A stretch of DNA of 8,411 nucleotides from Nitrospinota bacterium (GTDB lineage Bacteria; Nitrospinota; Nitrospinia; Nitrospinales; VA-1), in the NCBI GenBank assembly GCA_022567815.1, contig JADFGI010000121.1, forward strand, positions 1 through 8,411. Reading direction: 5' to 3'. The notes beneath the pieces are model-generated. The model saw only the letters and a list, made by a program, of their open reading frames with translations, made no database searches and was not told the origin of the DNA. Positions 5,352 to 8,411 of this stretch are shown here, piece after piece. Each line of letters opens with the position of its first letter. Positions within the stretch are counted from its first letter, which is position 1. Position numbers and translations under genes: made by a program.

Positions 5352-6740
5352 ATGAAAAAGTCTGCGGTTTTTATCGCCCTCCTGCTGGGGTTTATTTTGC
5401 TGAACCCTTCCTTCTGTTTCGCGCACGCTGAATCCAACCGAAGAACGCCGCTGGTTCGCGCCATTGAAAAAGTCGGCCCGGTGGTGGTCAACATATATAC
5501 CGAAGAGGCGCCGCCCAAGCGGAGGAATCCGTTCAGGGGTTTTGGGGGCAACCAATTTGGCAATAGTATCTTCGACCGGTTTTTTAAAGATTTAATGCCA
5601 AAATTCAGCCAACCGCGTCGGAGCCTGGGATCCGGGGTCATCATCAATTCACGCGGCTACATCCTGACCAATGAACATGTGATCGGCAAGGCAGTGCGGA
5701 TCAAGGTGACGCTGATTGATAAACGCGAGTTCGAGGCCCATTTGGTGGGGGCGGACAGGAGATCCGATCTGGCAGTGATCAAGATCGATTCCGAGAAGCC
5801 GCTTCCTTTTGTCGAAATGGGCCGTTCCGATGATCTGATGATTGGTGAAACGGTGCTTGCCATCGGCAATCCCTTCGGTCTCCAGCACACGGTGACGACC
5901 GGAATCATCAGTGCCCTCAACCGTTCTATTAAAGCCGGGAAAAATGTTGTCTATCATGACTTCATCCAGGTCGATGCTTCCATCAATCCTGGAAACAGCG
6001 GCGGGCCGTTGCTGAATATCAATGGATCGTTGATCGGCATCAACACGGCGATATATCAGAAGGCGGAGGGCATCGGATTTGCCATTCCCATTAACAATGC
6101 GAAACGCATCATCAAGGATTTGATCAATTACGGTAAGGTCCGGCGCGGTTGGCTGGGCGTTTCCGTTCAGGATATGACCCCGGAACTGCTCCGCTATTTC
6201 AAGTTGGATCGACAACGGGGGGTTTTGGTGACCAAAGTTTTTTCCGATAGCCCCGCTCATCGGGCGGGAATCAAACAGGGCGATGTTGTCCTCCAATTAG
6301 ACAACCATGAAATCAGCAAAAAACTGGAGTATCAGCAGAGAGTCGGATCTTATTCCGTGGGCAACACGATCAAGTTCAGTATTCTCCGGAATGGGCGGGA
6401 GAAAGACATCCGCCTTCAGGTAAAAGCCATTCCCAGAAAAAAAGTTGCGGAATTTGCCTTGAACTGGCTGGGACTGCGCATTCAGGGAATCAATGACGCG
6501 GCGGTGAGAAAGTTTCGGTTATCGACAAGAAAAGGGGTGGTCGTGACCCAGGTGGTTCGCAATAGCGCCAGCGGCCAAATCGGGCTTGTTCCGGGAGACG
6601 TGATTCGTCAGCTCAATCAGAATAAAATCCGCAGCGAGGAAGACTTCAATAAAGCCATTCTGGAAGCCGGCAACCGCGACAGCGCCCTCCTTCTGGTTCA
6701 GCGTGGAATAAATGGGTATTACGTGACCCTGGAACCGTAG
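5352..6740 (+). CDS. degP: Do-family periplasmic serine endoprotease (DegP/HtrA), second copy
   Basis: 462 residues from ATG 5352. Seen: a clean signal peptide (MKK, hydrophobic 5-23, cleavage likely after AHA at residue 26); trypsin-like domain with His109 (TNEHV), Asp139 (RRSDLAVI) and Ser216 (NPGNSGGPL); PDZ1 about 266-360 starting at RGWLGVSVQ; PDZ2 about 372-460. The triad is complete. The LA-loop region (51-92) is rich in Arg, Gly and Phe and differs strongly from the first copy, as does the spacing to the catalytic core, so the two may differ in substrate or activation. Upstream ATGs at 5289 and 5337 would place the inter-gene hairpin inside the protein or add residues before the signal peptide, so 5352 is preferred although no clear Shine-Dalgarno is visible. 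It ends with TAG, after which the same frame stays open for 45 codons with a zinc ribbon. Confidence 0.93.
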   Translation: MKKSAVFIALLLGFILLNPSFCFAHAESNRRTPLVRAIEKVGPVVVNIYTEEAPPKRRNPFRGFGGNQFGNSIFDRFFKDLMPKFSQPRRSLGSGVIINSRGYILTNEHVIGKAVRIKVTLIDKREFEAHLVGADRRSDLAVIKIDSEKPLPFVEMGRSDDLMIGETVLAIGNPFGLQHTVTTGIISALNRSIKAGKNVVYHDFIQVDASINPGNSGGPLLNINGSLIGINTAIYQKAEGIGFAIPINNAKRIIKDLINYGKVRRGWLGVSVQDMTPELLRYFKLDRQRGVLVTKVFSDSPAHRAGIKQGDVVLQLDNHEISKKLEYQQRVGSYSVGNTIKFSILRNGREKDIRLQVKAIPRKKVAEFALNWLGLRIQGINDAAVRKFRLSTRKGVVVTQVVRNSASGQIGLVPGDVIRQLNQNKIRSEEDFNKAILEAGNRDSALLLVQRGINGYYVTLEP

Positions 6741-6878
6741 GGTTTTCTGAATAGCCCGAAGTGTCGTGAATGCGGAACGGACGTTACGGGAGTTACAACC
6801 AATTGTCCTCATTGCGGGACGCAGACAAACCCGAATATCCTAACTTATCCCCATGTTTACCTTCCAGGATTGAAATAA
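6741..6878 (+). pseudogene. Start-less zinc-ribbon fragment in frame after the second protease
   Basis: Directly after the TAG of the second protease, the same frame reads 45 residues to TAA at 6876-6878. It contains two CxxC knuckles: KCRECG (codons for C at 6762 and 6771) and CPHCG (C at 6804 and 6813), 10 residues apart, as in small zinc ribbons of the 'KCxECGxxV...CPHCG' kind that often precede a membrane helix. No ATG, GTG or TTG lies in frame before the first Cys. It is therefore either the remnant of a small zinc-ribbon gene that lost its start, or a C-terminal extension reached only by stop readthrough. The first seems likelier, because the upstream protease already ends at a normal length. 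The residues after the ribbon have no recognisable membrane segment. Confidence 0.5.
6844..6876. repeat. 33-bp direct repeat, left copy (flanks toxin-antitoxin)
   Basis: Matches 7688-7720 at 28 of 33 positions by eye, with exact runs CCATGTTTAC and GATTGAAAT. Both copies read as a short C-terminal peptide, L-I-(P/A)-MFTF-(Q/H)-D and then TGA, in the same register. The left copy has no open frame before it, because a TAA lies immediately upstream. The repeat brackets the toxin-antitoxin genes. Confidence 0.65.
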
Positions 6879-6883
6879 TTTCC

Positions 6884-6912
6884 TTGTAATTATAAGTAAT
6901 TACTTATACTAT
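6884..6912 (+). promoter_or_regulatory. Promoter of the toxin-antitoxin operon
   Basis: TTGTAA (6884-6889), then either TATACT (6905-6910, 15-base spacer, a better hexamer) or TACTAT (6907-6912, 17-base spacer). Either choice puts the transcript start near 6917-6920. That excludes ATG 6911 as the toxin start and supports ATG 6923 with a very short leader. Confidence 0.5.
6891..6908. promoter_or_regulatory. Perfect palindromic operator of the toxin-antitoxin operon
   Basis: TATAAGTAATTACTTATA is a perfect 18-bp palindrome lying in the spacer and overlapping the -10 of the promoter. It is the expected kind of site for a dimeric Xre-type antitoxin that represses its own operon. The link to the antitoxin is inference. 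Confidence 0.6.
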
Positions 6913-6922
6913 GGGAAGTAGT

Positions 6923-7285
6923 ATGAGCGAAGACAATATAAAGCCAGTGGTATGGGTGGGAGATGCGCGGAAACTGGTCCAATCGTTTCCACAGGAAGTG
7001 AGACAGGATATTGGAGCGGCGCTTTTTGATGTTCAAAAAGGAACCAAACCTCCACATGCCAAACCGTTTAAAGGTGTAGCCAGCGGGGTTCTGGAAATCG
7101 TTACCCGCTTCGAAACCAACACCTACCGCACCGTGTATGCTGTGCAGATTGGCAAACGTGTTTATGTTCTGCATGCCTTTCAGAAGAAAGCGCCGAAAGG
7201 TCGAAAAACGTCCAAGCTGGATGTGGAGATGATCGTACGGCGCTATAAAGATGCCGTGGACATAGAAAAGGAAAAACAGTCATGA
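6923..7285 (+). CDS. higB: HigB-type toxin, phage-derived Gp49-like / RelE superfamily
   Basis: 120 residues from ATG 6923. The family comprises ribosome-dependent mRNA endonucleases that stop translation when freed from their antitoxin. Seen: a helical N-terminal half (DARKLVQSFPQEVRQDIGAALF, about 14-35), a basic turn KPPHAKPFKGV (42-52), then the family core LEIVTRFETNTYRTVYAV (57-74) and RVYVLHAFQKKAPKG (79-93). This matches the Gp49-like (DUF891) profile of an 'LE' strand, 'YR..Y' strand and 'vLHaF.KK' strand. The length is typical. ATG 6911 is also in frame but overlaps the promoter -10; GGGAAG stands just upstream of 6923. The toxin comes before the antitoxin, as in higBA loci, and its TGA overlaps the antitoxin ATG (ATGA). 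No key residue looks lost, so it is probably functional. Confidence 0.85.
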   Translation: MSEDNIKPVVWVGDARKLVQSFPQEVRQDIGAALFDVQKGTKPPHAKPFKGVASGVLEIVTRFETNTYRTVYAVQIGKRVYVLHAFQKKAPKGRKTSKLDVEMIVRRYKDAVDIEKEKQS

Positions 7286-7611
7286 AGAAAAACCGGAAAA
7301 TAGCTTTTGAAGAAGGTTCTGGAAATGTATTTGCCGATTTAGGCCTGGATGATTCCGAAGAACTGTTAACACGGGCCAAACTCGGCCATTCTGTACGGAT
7401 GATCCTTGAAAAGAAAAAACTCAAGCAACGGGAAATTGGAAAACTCTTGAACATCAAACAGCCGGAAGTGTCGAACCTGATGAATGGCCGCTATACGCTG
7501 TTTTCCCAGGAACGGTTGTTTGCGTTTTTGAATCGGCTGGACCGTAAGATAACGGTGCAGGTCACACGACGAAGAAAAGGTGAATCTCTCCAAGATGTTG
7601 TGTTGGTTTAA
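7282..7611 (+). CDS. higA: HigA-type antitoxin, Xre-family helix-turn-helix
   Basis: 109 residues. The protein should bind and neutralise the upstream toxin and repress the shared promoter. Seen: an N-terminal stretch with GSGNVFADLGLDDSEELLTRA (12-32), which recurs in Xre antitoxins paired with Gp49-like toxins, then a helix-turn-helix at about 36-72 (LKQREIGKLLNIKQPEVSNL at 47-66), followed by FSQERLFAFLNRLDRKITVQV (74-94). This fits the HTH_37-type Xre antitoxin family and its usual length of about 95-110 residues. Its ATG overlaps the toxin stop by 4 bases, with an AAGGA-like site inside the toxin end, so translation is coupled. The likely target is the 18-bp palindrome in front of the toxin. 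Confidence 0.88.
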   Translation: MKKNRKIAFEEGSGNVFADLGLDDSEELLTRAKLGHSVRMILEKKKLKQREIGKLLNIKQPEVSNLMNGRYTLFSQERLFAFLNRLDRKITVQVTRRRKGESLQDVVLV

Positions 7612-7651
7612 ATATCCAACCTTTTGCGGGTCCGGCTGACAGATCATAGTG

Positions 7652-7717
7652 ATGTGGGTGTTGTTCGTTACCTTTATTGTGGTGCTCCTCATTGCCATGT
7701 TTACTTTCCATGATTGA
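7652..7717 (+). other. Tiny membrane-peptide reading frame, possible gene remnant
   Basis: From ATG 7652 to TGA 7715-7717 the frame encodes 21 residues that are almost wholly hydrophobic (WVLFVTFIVVLLIAMF) and end FHD: one transmembrane span. No Shine-Dalgarno is visible and a TGA lies four codons upstream of ATG 7652 in frame (7637-7639). Its last ten codons plus stop lie in the right copy of the 33-bp repeat. It may be the 3' end of a small membrane gene, possibly the missing half of the zinc-ribbon remnant at 6741, or a real microprotein. Low confidence in expression. Confidence 0.3.
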
Positions 7718-7720
7718 AAT
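7688..7720. repeat. 33-bp direct repeat, right copy (flanks toxin-antitoxin)
   Basis: Partner of 6844-6876. Here the repeat is the 3' end of a hydrophobic reading frame (7652-7717). Of the five differences from the left copy, four are at third codon positions of that frame and one is at a first position (Pro to Ala). Confidence 0.65.
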
Positions 7721-7767
7721 TTCCCCCAAAGCGGACGCTCGGAAAAGGTCTGCTATTGGCAACAGTC

Positions 7768-7792
7768 GGCCAATTGGGGCCTTTCTTTTATT
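7768..7792 (+). terminator. Weak terminator-like element between convergent genes
   Basis: GGCC (7768-7771), AATTGG, GGCC (7778-7781), then TTTCTTTTATT. An alternative stem ATTGGC/GCCAAT spans 7755-7774. The stems are short, so this is tentative. It lies downstream of the antitoxin and next to the stop of the convergent Shedu gene (7791). Confidence 0.35.
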
Positions 7793-8411
7793 AAGTAGTA
7801 TGACCAATAATTCTCTTTGCACGCTTAAGAACATGATCATAAGTCAATATAGATAGATTGTGGTATCCAGAGTTAAGTATCCGAAATGCTTCTATTTGTT
7901 TAGAATTCCAATCATGTGATCGGCCAAAAATTAGAATACAGCGCGGTTTTATCGTTTTGACACCATCAACACGCTCCAAAAACTTGACGCTATTAGCTTC
8001 ACGTTCAACCTCGTATATATATGATGATGCTTGGGTTACTGCCTTAATTAAATCTAAAGAGGGAACGTAATTTCCATGATCTGGTGAATTAGCCCAAAAT
8101 GACATTCTACCTTCTGGGCGTTTTATTTCTATTAAATCCAAGAACCCATCATAAGCTTCCATCAAAAAATCTGTGATGTTCTGGGTGTCAACAAACCTTT
8201 CATCAAGAATTCGGACAAAATCACTTCCTAAAATCCAGCTATTTTTTTTGAACCATTTTTGCCATTGTGCTTCGACCGAGTCGTCTCTAAGCATTGCTTC
8301 GAATTGTTCAATGGCTTTAATACGCTTAGCAGTTTGAAGTCCTAATTCGAGATCTTCTGGAATCACCTCATTTGAAAGAATAAAGTTTACCAATTGTTGT
8401 TTCTCTGGGAG
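7791..8411 (-). CDS. sduA: Shedu anti-phage defence nuclease (SduA, DUF4263), N-terminus cut by window edge
   Basis: 206 residues are visible, open to the right edge, so the true start is outside; a TTG at 8393 is not a credible start. Shedu is a single-protein defence system with a C-terminal PD-(D/E)xK nuclease domain (DUF4263). Seen, counting from the edge: WQKWFKKNSWILG (about 50-62), then DFLMEAYDGFLDLIEIKRP (about 80-98) carrying the Asp and E-x-K catalytic signature, then KAVTQASSYIYEVE with the Gln typical of this fold, then a late beta strand CILIFGRSHDW and the ending ILTYDHVLKRAKRII. I recall this ending as shared by Shedu proteins. Full SduA is near 400 residues, so roughly half is missing and its N-terminal sensing region cannot be judged. 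Base composition is visibly more AT-rich than the protease genes, consistent with transfer. It converges on the toxin-antitoxin pair. Confidence 0.85.
   Translation of the reverse strand, partial: LPEKQQLVNFILSNEVIPEDLELGLQTAKRIKAIEQFEAMLRDDSVEAQWQKWFKKNSWILGSDFVRILDERFVDTQNITDFLMEAYDGFLDLIEIKRPEGRMSFWANSPDHGNYVPSLDLIKAVTQASSYIYEVEREANSVKFLERVDGVKTIKPRCILIFGRSHDWNSKQIEAFRILNSGYHNLSILTYDHVLKRAKRIIGHTT

Noticed and set aside
5649..6296. 215-codon frame antisense to the second Do protease
   Set aside because: Same reason: it lies opposite the conserved protease core and shows no recognisable domain or start signal.
6807..6815. CCTCATTGC shared by the zinc-ribbon stretch and the right repeat region (7687-7695)
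   Set aside because: Only nine bases, in different reading frames and not continuous with the 33-bp repeat on the left side; probably chance.

Overview
This window is a stretch of chromosome from a Gram-negative (diderm) bacterium of moderate GC content. The supporting signs are two periplasmic Do/HtrA proteases, a lipobox protein, a DUF2065 inner-membrane protein and an Hda-like DnaA homologue carrying a sliding-clamp motif. A proteobacterial or Nitrospinota/'delta'-like lineage would fit. The sequence alone does not fix the taxon, and there is no rRNA or tRNA to help.

Layout. (1) Bases 1-2239, minus strand: a probable two-gene unit of hda-like then oleC, 11 bases apart. oleC (olefin beta-lactone synthetase family) runs off the left edge. 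(2) 2240-2459: gene-free, with short GC-rich palindromes, one of them lying over the ribosome-binding region of hda. (3) 2460-3090, minus: a DUF2065 membrane protein and a small lipoprotein, overlapping by 8 bases. (4) 3091-3773: a long divergent intergenic region with promoter-like boxes, a dense palindrome block and a hairpin-rich leader for the next gene. (5) 3774-6740, plus: two consecutive full-length Do-family serine proteases, each with a signal peptide, a trypsin-like domain with an intact His-Asp-Ser triad and two PDZ domains. A hairpin followed by a T-rich run lies between them. (6) 6741-7720: a start-less zinc-ribbon fragment in frame after the stop of the second protease, then a HigB/HigA-type toxin-antitoxin operon behind an 18-bp perfect palindrome. 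The operon is bracketed by an imperfect 33-bp direct repeat. (7) 7791-8411, minus: the C-terminal part of a Shedu (SduA, DUF4263) anti-phage nuclease, visibly more AT-rich, running off the right edge.

How it fits together. The centre of the window is envelope housekeeping: DUF2065, lipoprotein and tandem HtrA proteases for periplasmic protein quality control. The left flank joins a regulator of replication initiation to a lipid/beta-lactone enzyme. The right flank looks like the edge of a mobile or defence segment: toxin-antitoxin, repeat-bracketed junction, broken small gene and Shedu. The most unusual signals are (a) a set of tiny hairpins with a shared GC(T/G)TACGC-like core and arms that differ while keeping pairing, (b) the 33-bp direct repeat around the toxin-antitoxin pair, whose differences fall mainly at third codon positions of one reading frame, and (c) the orphan zinc ribbon directly after the protease stop codon.
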